From assembly GCA_964464385.1 (NCBI GenBank), contig CAYXFZ010000012.1:1-34000 (forward strand): DNA of 34,000 nucleotides, read 5' to 3'. Source of the DNA: CAYXFZ01 sp964464385. GTDB lineage: Bacteria > Planctomycetota > UBA1135. Within the stretch, counting starts at the first letter, position 1; every line of letters begins with the position of its first letter. Of the stretch, positions 23,055 through 31,237 are shown one piece after another. Below the pieces are notes generated by a model. The model had not been told where the DNA came from and ran no database searches. It worked only from the letters and a program-made list of their open reading frames with translations. The position numbers and the translations under genes were made by a program.

Positions 23055-23818
23055 TGCTGCGCGTTGGCTCGGTTCCCTACCAGGTGGCATTACCCCTGAC
23101 GGAGGGCCTGGCCGAGGACCCCGGGGTTCAACTTTTTCTTGCACCCCCCTCTGAGCTGGTCGAACGACTGACTCGTGGCGACTTGGATGTGGCCCTAGCC
23201 TCTTCCATTCTCACCGTAGAGGATCCCCGGTGCGCACTTTGGAGAGAAGGGCCGGTCATTGCCTCCGCAGGGCCGGTTCGCTCCGTGCTTCTTTTTCTGC
23301 GGCAGGGCCTCACGGATCCCTCGCAAATCCAGACCTTGGCCCTGGACTCGGACAGTCGAACCGGACAGGCCCTGACCCACATCATTTTGCAGGATTCCTA
23401 CGGCATAGCCCCAACTCTCTTGCCGCCGGACTCCCAGGACGCCGATGCCCGCTTGCGGATCGGCGACCCGGCATTGGCCGCGGCCCAGGATTTCCCCGCG
23501 GAACGCACCTTAGATTTGGGCGAAGCTTGGCAGGCCCTCACCGGATTGCCCTTTGTGTATGCCGGCTGGATCGGCCGCCCAGGATTTGATCCGGCCAGAG
23601 CCTCGGCCGTTCTTGTCAATGCCGCCGAACGGGGGATGGCCAAGCGGCTGGAATTGGCCCAGGAGAATCCTTTTTTACTCCGTTATTTTCACGAAAACAT
23701 TCAATACCGTCTCCCGGCCGACCGAATTCAGGACAGCCTTGAAGAATTCGGCAAAAGGTGGAAAAAATCGGACCCTTCTGGGCTTGTTTTGGGTAATCCA
23801 GAGGCGCAAGCCCGCTAA
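23054..23818 (+). CDS. mqnA: Chorismate dehydratase, MqnA
   Basis: Removes water from chorismate to give 3-[(1-carboxyvinyl)oxy]benzoate, the first committed step of the futalosine route. The 254-residue protein has the MqnA/MqnD periplasmic-binding-protein-like fold pattern: LRVGSVPYQVALPL at the N-terminus (family 'vG.v.YlNa.PL'), LAPPSELVERLTRGDLDVALASS, LALDSDSRTGQALTHIIL, LRIGDPAL, LDLGEAWQALTGLPFVYAGW. These are typical for MqnA rather than MqnD. Position directly after mqnE, with a one-base overlap, supports the assignment, since they act in sequence. The C-terminal tail (SGLVLGNPEAQAR) extends past the conserved part. Confidence 0.9.
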   Translation: MLRVGSVPYQVALPLTEGLAEDPGVQLFLAPPSELVERLTRGDLDVALASSILTVEDPRCALWREGPVIASAGPVRSVLLFLRQGLTDPSQIQTLALDSDSRTGQALTHIILQDSYGIAPTLLPPDSQDADARLRIGDPALAAAQDFPAERTLDLGEAWQALTGLPFVYAGWIGRPGFDPARASAVLVNAAERGMAKRLELAQENPFLLRYFHENIQYRLPADRIQDSLEEFGKRWKKSDPSGLVLGNPEAQAR

Positions 23819-23889
23819 AAGGGCCCGTCCAAGAACCCGGCGATTTTCGTCTCAGCCCTCTGCCTCGGGTTGGTCTGCCTAGAAGGGCC

Positions 23890-24528
23890 ATGCCAGGACT
23901 CCTCCCTCTCTTCCCTCTGCCCAACGTGCTCCTCTACCCGGGGGCCATGTTGCCCCTCCATATTTTCGAGCCGCGCTATCTCGAGATGATGGCGCATTGC
24001 CGGAAAACCCAAACCAACAAGATCGTCGTTGGTCTGTTGGAGGGCGGCTGGGAATCCGATTACTTCGAAGTCCCCAAGGTTCATGACGTGGCCGGACTTG
24101 GGGAAATTGTGCACACCACGGCCCTCAAGGGCCCTCGCCTCAACATTCTCGTCCGCGGCCTCGATCGGGCTCGCATTGTGGAAGAATGCCAAGTGGAGAC
24201 GGCCTGGAGACAGGTGCGGGTGGACACCCTGGACGAAATTCAGCTCGACCTCGAAACCGAACCAGAACTCCGCCGCCGACTGCACCAAGGGCTAGAGCAA
24301 CTCGCCGGCGATGATGCAGTCTTGGATCCGACTGCTTCGACGGCTTGGCTGGTGGACATGCTCCTCATCGCCCTGCCCATTCCCATGGCGGAAAAATACC
24401 TGCTCTTTCAGGATTTACGGGTGAAGCAAAGGGCCGAAGGCGTCCTGAAACTGCTGGAGGAAAACTCCCGCAACCAAAGGGATTTCGCAGTTGCCGCTAG
24501 CCAGAGCTATTCCGCCCCCTGGAACTGA
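23890..24528 (+). CDS. Lon N-terminal (LON substrate-binding) domain protein
   Basis: A 212-residue soluble protein consisting only of the LON N domain, without the AAA+ ATPase or protease parts. The start is diagnostic: LLPLFPLPNVLLYPGAMLPL then HIFEPRYLEMM. It continues with IVVGLLEGGWE, VHDVAGLGEIVHTTALKGPRLNILVRGLDRARI and a helical C-terminus (AEKYLLFQDLRVKQRAEGVLKLLEEN). Free-standing members of about 200 residues are widespread in bacteria; they are presumed to bind proteins or peptides, but their partners are mostly unknown. It sits 71 bases after mqnA and converges on the nuclease gene, with two bases between the stops. GAAGGG before ATG 23890 may be a weak ribosome-binding site. Confidence 0.9.
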   Translation: MPGLLPLFPLPNVLLYPGAMLPLHIFEPRYLEMMAHCRKTQTNKIVVGLLEGGWESDYFEVPKVHDVAGLGEIVHTTALKGPRLNILVRGLDRARIVEECQVETAWRQVRVDTLDEIQLDLETEPELRRRLHQGLEQLAGDDAVLDPTASTAWLVDMLLIALPIPMAEKYLLFQDLRVKQRAEGVLKLLEENSRNQRDFAVAASQSYSAPWN

Positions 24529-24530
24529 GC

Positions 24531-25739
24531 CTAAGGACAGCGCAAATCCAAGACCACGGGATAGTGGTCGCTTGCATTTTCGATCTTCACGGCCCCACTC
24601 TTGTTGTAAATCAGAGTGCCCATCACTTGCGGAGCAACCGCAGGGGAAACCAGAGCGTAGTCAATGCGCGTCAAGTAGGGCTGTCGGTTGTAGGTTGGCC
24701 CCGCATCTGGAGGAAACGGATCCGAGAGGCCCGTGGCCAAAAGAATATCCAAGGTGGGTTCCCCTAAGACTTCATTGAAATCACCTATGAGCACTGCCCG
24801 AAGTCGGGGATTCGCCTGCAAGGCTTCCCCCAAGACTCTGGCAATACCCAGAGCTTCGGCTTCACGGGAACGGTCCGCAGAATCTCCGCCAATCTGGGAC
24901 TTGAGATGCACGACGAAGACCGAGGCAGACAAAGGTGGACCGAGATCCACGCGCAAGAGGTCACGGAAGAAGCGCTGGCTGCCGCCAGTCTGGGTTGGAA
25001 ATTCAAGGTGGCGGTAACTGGTGGAACTCCGAATGGGAAGCCTGGAAAGCACTGCAACATCAATGCCTCGCCCATCATTACCCTCCAGCAACACCACTTC
25101 GTAATGCAAGTCTGGCAAATGTTTGCGAACAAACTGTTCCAGATGAAAACGGTTTTCAACCTCTTGCAAACAGAGGAGATCCGCATCCAACTCGCGGATC
25201 ACGGCAGCGATCCGGGCCGATCGAGCGGAGGAAACGGAAGCAGGATTCGTGCGTTCGTCCTGCCGCCAAGGATCATCCTCTTCATCAAAAAAGTTTTTCA
25301 GATTCCAAGAGACTAGGCGAACATTCGTACCGTCGGCTCGGGGCAACAAACCTCGAATTCCGGGGGCGACCTGGATGGCGGCCAACAAATCCGTACGCCC
25401 ATCCACCTCCAAAAATTGTTCTGGGGACTCGACCTTCATCTGAGGTGTTCCCTTGTACTCGCCGATTTTCCCGCGCACCAATACCTCACGGCCCAAGAAA
25501 AAATCTTCAGGGGGGAGAGGGTAATCCGGAAAGGAGGAGGGGAAAAGAACCAAATGAAACTTTCCCTGCCAGTCCTTGTCAAAATTCAAGAAGCAAGCCT
25601 TGCCGCTGTTGTGGGTGCGCACGATTTGGCCTCGGACCTTAATCGTTTGCTCCAAGTAATTCTGAGCCTCCTGCCAGGGAATGCCGTCCCTATCGGAACA
25701 AGCGAATATCCCCACAAAAAGAAGGCTGAGGAGTCTCAT
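24531..25739 (-). CDS. Exported OB-fold plus endonuclease/exonuclease/phosphatase (EEP) domain protein
   Basis: A 402-residue probable lipoprotein. The N-terminus MRLLSLLFVGIFACSD has a hydrophobic segment ending at Cys14, a weak lipobox. Residues about 30-112 look like an OB-fold (IKVRGQIVRTHNSGKACFLNF, then EVLVRGKIGEYKGTPQMKVESP), a nucleic-acid-binding module. Residues about 140-402 are the DNase I-like EEP domain with its metal and catalytic residues: SWNLKN (Asn146), LCLQEVE (Glu193), VVHLKS (His278), LIGDFNE (Asp320, Asn322) and NASDHYPV (Asp391, His392). Activity as an extracellular nuclease, perhaps for phosphate or nucleotide scavenging, is plausible; a phosphodiesterase on another substrate is possible. 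The frame continues upstream into proS, but ATG 25739 overlaps the proS stop and begins the signal. Confidence 0.86.
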   Translation of the reverse strand: MRLLSLLFVGIFACSDRDGIPWQEAQNYLEQTIKVRGQIVRTHNSGKACFLNFDKDWQGKFHLVLFPSSFPDYPLPPEDFFLGREVLVRGKIGEYKGTPQMKVESPEQFLEVDGRTDLLAAIQVAPGIRGLLPRADGTNVRLVSWNLKNFFDEEDDPWRQDERTNPASVSSARSARIAAVIRELDADLLCLQEVENRFHLEQFVRKHLPDLHYEVVLLEGNDGRGIDVAVLSRLPIRSSTSYRHLEFPTQTGGSQRFFRDLLRVDLGPPLSASVFVVHLKSQIGGDSADRSREAEALGIARVLGEALQANPRLRAVLIGDFNEVLGEPTLDILLATGLSDPFPPDAGPTYNRQPYLTRIDYALVSPAVAPQVMGTLIYNKSGAVKIENASDHYPVVLDLRCP

Positions 25740-27475
25740 GATCGGCCTGCTTTGGCAATGGCCTCTCGAACGCGCCCCAGCGCCTCTTCCACGGGCAGAA
25801 CCTCCCGGTCGCCGCCCACTCGCAGACTCCACTCGACCTTGCGTTCGCCAGCATCTCGGCCCACCACAATGCGCAATGGGATGCCCACCAAGTCGGCGTC
25901 CTTGAATTTTGCGCCCGGACTCACCTTGCGGCGATCGTCCCATAGGACATCCACGCCCTCGGCCTCGAGCTTGTCCACAATTTCGGCAGAGAGAGAATCT
26001 TGAACCTCATCCCCGGACTTCAACTGCAGCAAAGTGACCGCAAAGGGGGCAATGGGGAGGGGCCAGATCATGCCGTTGTCGTCGTGGTTTTGCTCGATCG
26101 CGGCAGCCGCAACACGACTCACACCAATGCCATAACAACCCATCCAAAGGGGTTGCCGATTCTGATCCTCGTCCGTGAAGTGGGCGTCCATGGCCTCGGA
26201 ATACTTGGTACCCAACTGGAAGATGTGGCCGACTTCAATTCCGCGGGTGATTTGAATCTTGCCTTGGCCATCGGCGGTGGAGTCCCCCTCTTGGACAACG
26301 CCGAGATCCACGGTTTCAGGCTGGTCAAGATCGCGGCCAAAATACACGTCTAGGAAATGGGCATCGGTTTTGTTGGCCCCACACAAAAAACCTTCGACAC
26401 CTGCAATGGACAAGTCGGCCAACAAACGGACCTCGCCCTGCAAACCCATCGGGCCAGCGAAGCCCGGATCCGACCCAGTCACGGCCCGGACTCGGCCCTC
26501 GTCCGCCAACTCGACGTGGCTTGCGCCCAAATGATTGAGCAACTTGACTTCGTTGATTTCGCGATCGCCCCGACAAAGCACGGCAAGGGTGGACTCTTCT
26601 TGGTCATGAAGAACGCGATAGAGAACCGTTTTCAGCATCCGGTCCAAGGGAACCTCGGGAAACAATGAGCGCAAGTCCTCGCAAGACTTGGCGCTGGGAG
26701 TGGCCTCTTCATGCATGGGCACCTGGGCAGGCGGCACCGCCGGTGCAGGAATTTGGGACACCGCCTTTTCGATGTTGGCTGCGTAGCCCGTTTCCGGACA
26801 AACGGCAATTGCGTCCTCGCCAGTCTCGGCGTCCACCATGAATTCTTCTGAGCCGGATCCACCAATGGCCCCGGAGTCCGCCTCTACGGAGGAAAAGTGG
26901 AGGCCGCAACGGCCAAAGATGTTGCGATAGACTTCGCGCATCTTTTCATAGGATGCCTGCATCGCATCGGCATCGACATCAAAGGAGTAGGCGTCCTTCA
27001 TAATGAACTCGCGGCCCCGCATGAGACCAAAACGAGGGCGAATCTCGTCGCGAAACTTCGTTTGAATTTGATACAGAGTGATGGGGAGTTGCTTGTGTGA
27101 CTGAATGAAGCGGCGCACGAAAGAAGTCACGACCTCTTCATGGGTGGGCCCGAGACAAATTTCTCCGCCACGGCGATCCTTGAAGTGAAAGAGGATGCCA
27201 TCCCCGACATATCGATCCCACCGGCTGGACTCCACCCAAAGATCCTTGGGTTGAATGGCAGGCATCAGAATTTCTTGGCAGTTTGCCTGATCATGCTCCG
27301 AGCGCACGATGTCCTCGATGCGCAACAGAACTCGGCGCATCAAGGGTCCATAAACATAAATCCCGGCGGCCAGCTTGTGGATGAAACCGGCCTTCGCCAT
27401 CAGGGCATGCGACCGGACTTCGGCATCGGCCGGTTCCTCGCGAAAGGTGACGAACAATTGTTCTGAGAGCCTCAT
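25736..27475 (-). CDS. proS: Prolyl-tRNA synthetase, bacterial type
   Basis: Charges tRNA-Pro with proline. The 579-residue length and order fit the bacterial (E. coli-like) form: class II core with motif 1 region near the N-terminus (MRRVLLRIEDIVRSEHD), motif 2 (RPRFGLMRGREFIMKDAYSFD), an inserted YbaK-like editing domain at about 230-390 that hydrolyses Ala-tRNA-Pro (CRGDREINEVKLLNHLGA), motif 3 (GCYGIGVSRVAAAAIEQNHD) and a C-terminal anticodon-binding domain (VDVLWDDRR, GIPLRIVVG). The frame is open about 88 codons upstream, but ATG 27475 begins the conserved MRLSEQLFVTFREEP start. On the minus strand a TAGAAT lies about 10 bases before this ATG, hinting at a very short leader. ATGA overlap joins it to the nuclease gene. 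Confidence 0.97.
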   Translation of the reverse strand: MRLSEQLFVTFREEPADAEVRSHALMAKAGFIHKLAAGIYVYGPLMRRVLLRIEDIVRSEHDQANCQEILMPAIQPKDLWVESSRWDRYVGDGILFHFKDRRGGEICLGPTHEEVVTSFVRRFIQSHKQLPITLYQIQTKFRDEIRPRFGLMRGREFIMKDAYSFDVDADAMQASYEKMREVYRNIFGRCGLHFSSVEADSGAIGGSGSEEFMVDAETGEDAIAVCPETGYAANIEKAVSQIPAPAVPPAQVPMHEEATPSAKSCEDLRSLFPEVPLDRMLKTVLYRVLHDQEESTLAVLCRGDREINEVKLLNHLGASHVELADEGRVRAVTGSDPGFAGPMGLQGEVRLLADLSIAGVEGFLCGANKTDAHFLDVYFGRDLDQPETVDLGVVQEGDSTADGQGKIQITRGIEVGHIFQLGTKYSEAMDAHFTDEDQNRQPLWMGCYGIGVSRVAAAAIEQNHDDNGMIWPLPIAPFAVTLLQLKSGDEVQDSLSAEIVDKLEAEGVDVLWDDRRKVSPGAKFKDADLVGIPLRIVVGRDAGERKVEWSLRVGGDREVLPVEEALGRVREAIAKAGRS

Positions 27476-27525
27476 GAGAGGGCGAATTCTACGGATTCCG
27501 ATGCCTGCCCGTAGCATGGGGTGAA

Positions 27526-29901
27526 ATGTTGTTGCGGCGCCTTCTTTTGGCAGCTGGCATCGTCTTGGCCTTGCTGGTCTGGCTGATGATGCCCGGTGGT
27601 AAGACCAACCCACCTGCCGAGTCGGAGGAATCCAGGATCTCCTCCACCCAACACCAAGGAGGACCCACGCAACCGGAATTTCCCATTTCTGGGGAGAGCC
27701 AAGAGAGGCAGGAGCTTGACGCCGGGGCAGATAGCCCACTCACCTCGGAAATTGAACTGGGGATTCCTGCTTTTCGCGGCAAGTTGGTGCTGCCGAATGG
27801 GAATCCGGCCCAGCAGGGAAAATTGGAGGTTTGGGGTTCTCCAGGATGGGCCCTGGTGTTGGACCGCACCCTGCAAGAGGCCCCGGCCACGGTGCATCAA
27901 CAATTTCCGTGTACCCGGGACGGATCCTTTTTGGTTGCCGAACCGCCTCGAGATGGACTCCGTTACATCTTGCGCTTTTCTGCTCCTGACTGTGCCCCGC
28001 TGCTGCTCGAGAACCTGATGACACACCCGGGCCGCACGAGGGATCTGGGTACTTTGCGCTTGACCCTGGGCGGCCAACTCCAAGGCACCGTTTTGGGCAA
28101 TCACGGACAACCCTTGGCAGGCGCTCAAATTCGGGTGATACCCGAGCCCAGTTCCCTGGCCTTTTCGGCGGATGACCCCAGCGAATGGCCAAGCTTGCCT
28201 GGGTTTGAAAGAACGACTCAAAACGGGGGGGATTTCGCCTTGGAGCACTTGCCCGTCGGCCATCTGCATTTGCGAGTTCGGTTTCCGGGATGGCTCCCTG
28301 CCCGCTCCCCCACTTTGCAGGTTGGAGATGGCGATACCTTGCCTAATCAGGTCCTGCAAATGGTGCCCAGCCATCCCATTCGAGGACGGGTTCTGGATCT
28401 TTCGCAGGGCCCAATCGGGACGGCCCAAATTCTGTTGGAGGCCAGAGATCAGCTGGACTCCTTCGCGCACACGGATGAGAAAGGGAGGTTTGCCCTGGAT
28501 GCGCCGGAGTTCTTGCAAGGACCCGTCCTGCGGGTGGCTGCCCCGGGATATTTGCCGACTCGAGTTGCCATCCACGATCGAAGTCAGGAGTTGTTGGTCA
28601 CCCTGAACCCAGCAACATCTCTGCAGGGGCAGTTGACCGACCCCGCCGGGCACCCGGTGGTCGGTGGCAAAGTGCGCTTGGTTTTGGTGCGACATAGCCG
28701 GGATTTGCGCAGCGGAATCCCGACCTCCTTGCCGGATCAAGGGAGTGCGCTCTCGGACGAGGCGGGGAATTTTTCTTTGTTTCCTGACTGGTCGGCCACG
28801 TGGTCGCGCCGCTTTCGGTTGGTGGCTTGGGCGGACGACCTTCTGCCGAGTTGGAGCTCCGCCTTCAAACTCACGGAAGAAGGAACGACAAATTCCGGCC
28901 CCTTCGACTTGGTTTTGCAACCGGGTTCCATGGTGCACGGACAAGTCTTCGCGGAAGATGGCCTGCCCAAGGCGGATGCCCGAGTTTTTTTGCGACGTTT
29001 GGGTACGGCCCGCCCCGGACGTCGTGACACCACCGCCATTACCTTGCAAAGGGGCTGGATGCAAGGGCGGACGACCACCTCCAGCGACGGGAGTTTTCAT
29101 TTCCCTGGCCTTCCCTTGGCGGATTTCCAATTGATGGCCTTTGCCCCAAACCTCTCCCCTGTTGCAGGCAAAGAATTCGTTCTCAAACCCGGCGGCCATG
29201 AAGAAGTATTGCATTTGCTTGCCTCGTCCGGCATTCACGGACAAATCCTGGGCGACCGAACGCCCTTTCCGCGATTGAAAGTCACGGCCGTGACACCCGG
29301 AATGGACCCTCTCGACACTTGGGTAAACGAACAAGGCGATTTCACCTTTCACAATCTTTTTCCGGCCATGTATGAACTCATTCTGCGCCCTGTGGATGGC
29401 GACCACGCCGGCTCGGCTTTCAGTTTTGGCAACGGCGCAGGGCTCGCCCGAGTCGCTGGCGTCGTTGTGGAGACTTCCGCCACTACCCCAGTCACGCTGC
29501 ACTTGCAGTTACAAGAGTTGGCCCAAGTCCAGGGGCAAGTGTTCCAAGGGGGCCAACCAGCATCGGGTCTGACCCTCTTCCTGGTACCGCAGGATTTGTC
29601 CTCGGGGATCAGTCCTCTCCTGGGTTGGCGCAGCATGGTTCGCCGGATGCGTTCTACTCAGACCAAGGAAGAAGGGAGCTATCGATTCGCCGGAGTGGAT
29701 CCTGATGATTATTGGTTGGTGGTGGATCGGGGCGCCCGCTGGCCCCGAGGATGGGCGGCCCTAGCCAACCCTCTTCAGGGCGACCCAACTCCACTCGGTC
29801 TGGCCCGCCGCACCCTCGCCCTCCGGGCCGGCGACGATCTCACAGTTGATTTTCAACTGGCTGAAGTCTCCTCCCACGACCCCCTACCCTCTTCTCGCTA
29901 A
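27526..29901 (+). CDS. Large exported protein with about seven carboxypeptidase-regulatory-like repeats
   Basis: A 791-residue protein with an N-terminal signal or anchor (LLRRLLLAAGIVLALLVWLM) followed by repeated beta-sandwich modules of the carboxypeptidase regulatory-like (CarboxypepD_reg, transthyretin-like) type. Repeat starts are recognisable by 'G-x-V/L-x-x-G-x-P-x-x-G-x-V': KLVLPNGNPAQQGKLEV, LQGTVLGNHGQPLAGAQIRV, IRGRVLDLSQGPIGTAQILL, LQGQLTDPAGHPVVGGKVRL, VHGQVFAEDGLPKADARVFL, IHGQILGDRTPFPRLKVTAV and VQGQVFQGGQPASGLTLFLV. Such modules are structural or binding units on secreted proteins, and I see no peptidase or other catalytic site. The ATG at 27526 lies 50 bases from the divergent proS start. 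The gene at 29907 encodes a shorter protein of the same style. Confidence 0.85.
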   Translation: MLLRRLLLAAGIVLALLVWLMMPGGKTNPPAESEESRISSTQHQGGPTQPEFPISGESQERQELDAGADSPLTSEIELGIPAFRGKLVLPNGNPAQQGKLEVWGSPGWALVLDRTLQEAPATVHQQFPCTRDGSFLVAEPPRDGLRYILRFSAPDCAPLLLENLMTHPGRTRDLGTLRLTLGGQLQGTVLGNHGQPLAGAQIRVIPEPSSLAFSADDPSEWPSLPGFERTTQNGGDFALEHLPVGHLHLRVRFPGWLPARSPTLQVGDGDTLPNQVLQMVPSHPIRGRVLDLSQGPIGTAQILLEARDQLDSFAHTDEKGRFALDAPEFLQGPVLRVAAPGYLPTRVAIHDRSQELLVTLNPATSLQGQLTDPAGHPVVGGKVRLVLVRHSRDLRSGIPTSLPDQGSALSDEAGNFSLFPDWSATWSRRFRLVAWADDLLPSWSSAFKLTEEGTTNSGPFDLVLQPGSMVHGQVFAEDGLPKADARVFLRRLGTARPGRRDTTAITLQRGWMQGRTTTSSDGSFHFPGLPLADFQLMAFAPNLSPVAGKEFVLKPGGHEEVLHLLASSGIHGQILGDRTPFPRLKVTAVTPGMDPLDTWVNEQGDFTFHNLFPAMYELILRPVDGDHAGSAFSFGNGAGLARVAGVVVETSATTPVTLHLQLQELAQVQGQVFQGGQPASGLTLFLVPQDLSSGISPLLGWRSMVRRMRSTQTKEEGSYRFAGVDPDDYWLVVDRGARWPRGWAALANPLQGDPTPLGLARRTLALRAGDDLTVDFQLAEVSSHDPLPSSR

Positions 29902-29906
29902 ACGAG

Positions 29907-30830
29907 ATGGTCCGTCGGCTCCTCCTCCTCTGCTCGCCCCTCTTGGTCGTGCTTCTCACATTGGTCATCAGCCAAGGCCTCGAGCAAACCACCCCCTTGG
30001 ACTGGCAGCAAACCGACACTGCCCTCCCTGCAGCCCAATCCCGAGGCAACAGCCACGAAATTCAGATCCTCCTGACCTACCCAGATGGATCCCCCTTTGC
30101 CGACGGCCAAGTGGTGCTCTTGCAACCCGAACTGCAGGTTGCGCTCACGGACCAGGACGGCGTGGCGCGATTCCAAGTACGCGGTACGCCTCCCTATCGC
30201 GTCCATGCTTCGGCCACGAATGCCCATCCTGCTTTGCCGCCCGCTTTTGATTCTCCCCAGGGCGGGCCATTTCGGTTGCACCCTCGAGAATCCTTGGTTG
30301 AGGGCCGCCTCCAGCCCCTGCGGGAAACCGACCGCAACTTTCAACTTCGCGATAGCCAGGATCTCCCCTTGGTGGGTGCCGTGGTCCTGGCCCGTTCCAG
30401 CCAAGATCCCGGTCTCGCCCCTTTCCTGGGCATCACCGATTCCCAAGGCCAAGCCCATCTCGTCGGGGTTCAATCCGGTTTCGATCAATTTGAGGTCTTT
30501 GCCCCGGGCCTTCCCCCCAATCCAATCTGGCGTTTGGCTCAACTCACCGACGAAGGGACTCACCAAGTTCCCAGCATTTTCTTCCAAGTGCTTGGCTTGA
30601 AACCCAACACTTTGCTCCATGGCAACCGACTCCCAGGACAGCAAGCCTTGCCGCTAATCTTGGCGGATGAAAATGGCGAAGCCAAACTGGGGCCTCTTCC
30701 CCTCGGGGATTACCACTTCCGCAATGAGGAAAGAGAGGTCACCCTGGCCCGACAAAGCGGAATGGTCGTAGTCAACCTTGGCTACGGCTCGACAAAATCC
30801 GTTTCGTCTGGCAACAAGCCCGGCGAATGA
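29907..30830 (+). CDS. Exported protein with carboxypeptidase-regulatory-like modules
   Basis: A 307-residue companion to the preceding large protein. The N-terminus (MVRRLLLLCSPLLVVLLTLVIS) is a signal or membrane anchor. Module-like parts follow: ILLTYPDGSPFADGQVVLL with VALTDQDGVARFQV, RDSQDLPLVGAVVLA with LGITDSQGQAHL, and LPLILADENGEAKLGPLPLGDYHF, the 'D-x-x-G-x-a-x-f' pattern of carboxypeptidase-regulatory domains. No enzyme motif is visible. It starts five bases after the upstream stop, so co-transcription is likely. The last 49 bases overlap the 3' end of the cupin gene on the other strand. Function unknown; it may assemble with the upstream protein. Confidence 0.78.
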   Translation: MVRRLLLLCSPLLVVLLTLVISQGLEQTTPLDWQQTDTALPAAQSRGNSHEIQILLTYPDGSPFADGQVVLLQPELQVALTDQDGVARFQVRGTPPYRVHASATNAHPALPPAFDSPQGGPFRLHPRESLVEGRLQPLRETDRNFQLRDSQDLPLVGAVVLARSSQDPGLAPFLGITDSQGQAHLVGVQSGFDQFEVFAPGLPPNPIWRLAQLTDEGTHQVPSIFFQVLGLKPNTLLHGNRLPGQQALPLILADENGEAKLGPLPLGDYHFRNEEREVTLARQSGMVVVNLGYGSTKSVSSGNKPGE

Positions 30831-31237
30831 ATCAAAAAGAAACTGGCCACCCCCTGAAAACTGTGAGCCGTTTGGCGGGGAATCAAAAAGACATCGCCGG
30901 CAGAAATCGGATACCGCACCATGGCCGAAGTGGCGGAAAAACCGGCCCCTTCCGGACCCACGAATAAGTTGCCGTGGCCAGCCAAGAAAAAGATCCACTG
31001 CTCTCGGTTTGCGTGCAAATGGATGGGTTCGTTCCTGGTCAGAGTCAACATTTGGCCGGCGGAGGCCGGCGCAGACCACGTGGGAGAGGAGGCATTGCCC
31101 TGTCCTGTGGGGTGGTCAGCCACCCAAGAACCGGTGGACGCGTAATGGAACTGGGCCTCCGGACCGGTCGCACAGGCCGTTCCAAAGAGAGTGCCAACGC
31201 TGAGAAGGAGGGCAGTAAATCGGGATTGAGGCATCAT
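30782..31237 (-). CDS. Exported single-domain cupin protein
   Basis: A 151-residue protein with an N-terminal hydrophobic segment (ALLLSVGTLFGTAC) ending at Cys22, either a lipoprotein with a weak lipobox or a signal peptide. The rest is one cupin barrel. Motif 1 reads PIHLHANREQWIFFLAGHG with metal ligands His73, His75 and Glu79; motif 2 reads AGDVFLIPRQTAHSF with His125. The full 3-His/1-Glu set is present, so metal binding is expected. The resemblance is to mannose-6-phosphate isomerase type II and related sugar-binding cupins, but these are loose matches and the substrate is unknown. It overlaps the end of the membrane glycosyltransferase-like gene by ATGA, implying joint expression. Confidence 0.83.
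   Translation of the reverse strand: MMPQSRFTALLLSVGTLFGTACATGPEAQFHYASTGSWVADHPTGQGNASSPTWSAPASAGQMLTLTRNEPIHLHANREQWIFFLAGHGNLFVGPEGAGFSATSAMVRYPISAGDVFLIPRQTAHSFQGVASFFLIHSPGLLPDETDFVEP

Noticed and set aside
23834..23871. Possible hairpin AACCCG/CGGGTT after mqnA
   Set aside because: Six-base stem with a 26-base loop and no T-run, not better than chance.
27472..29502. Long minus-strand open frame (about 676 codons) opposite the repeat protein at 27526
   Set aside because: The plus-strand frame gives a signal peptide and recognisable repeats. The minus-strand translation is low-complexity, rich in Gln, Arg and Gly, with no motif. Long antisense frames are expected here from GC-rich third positions.
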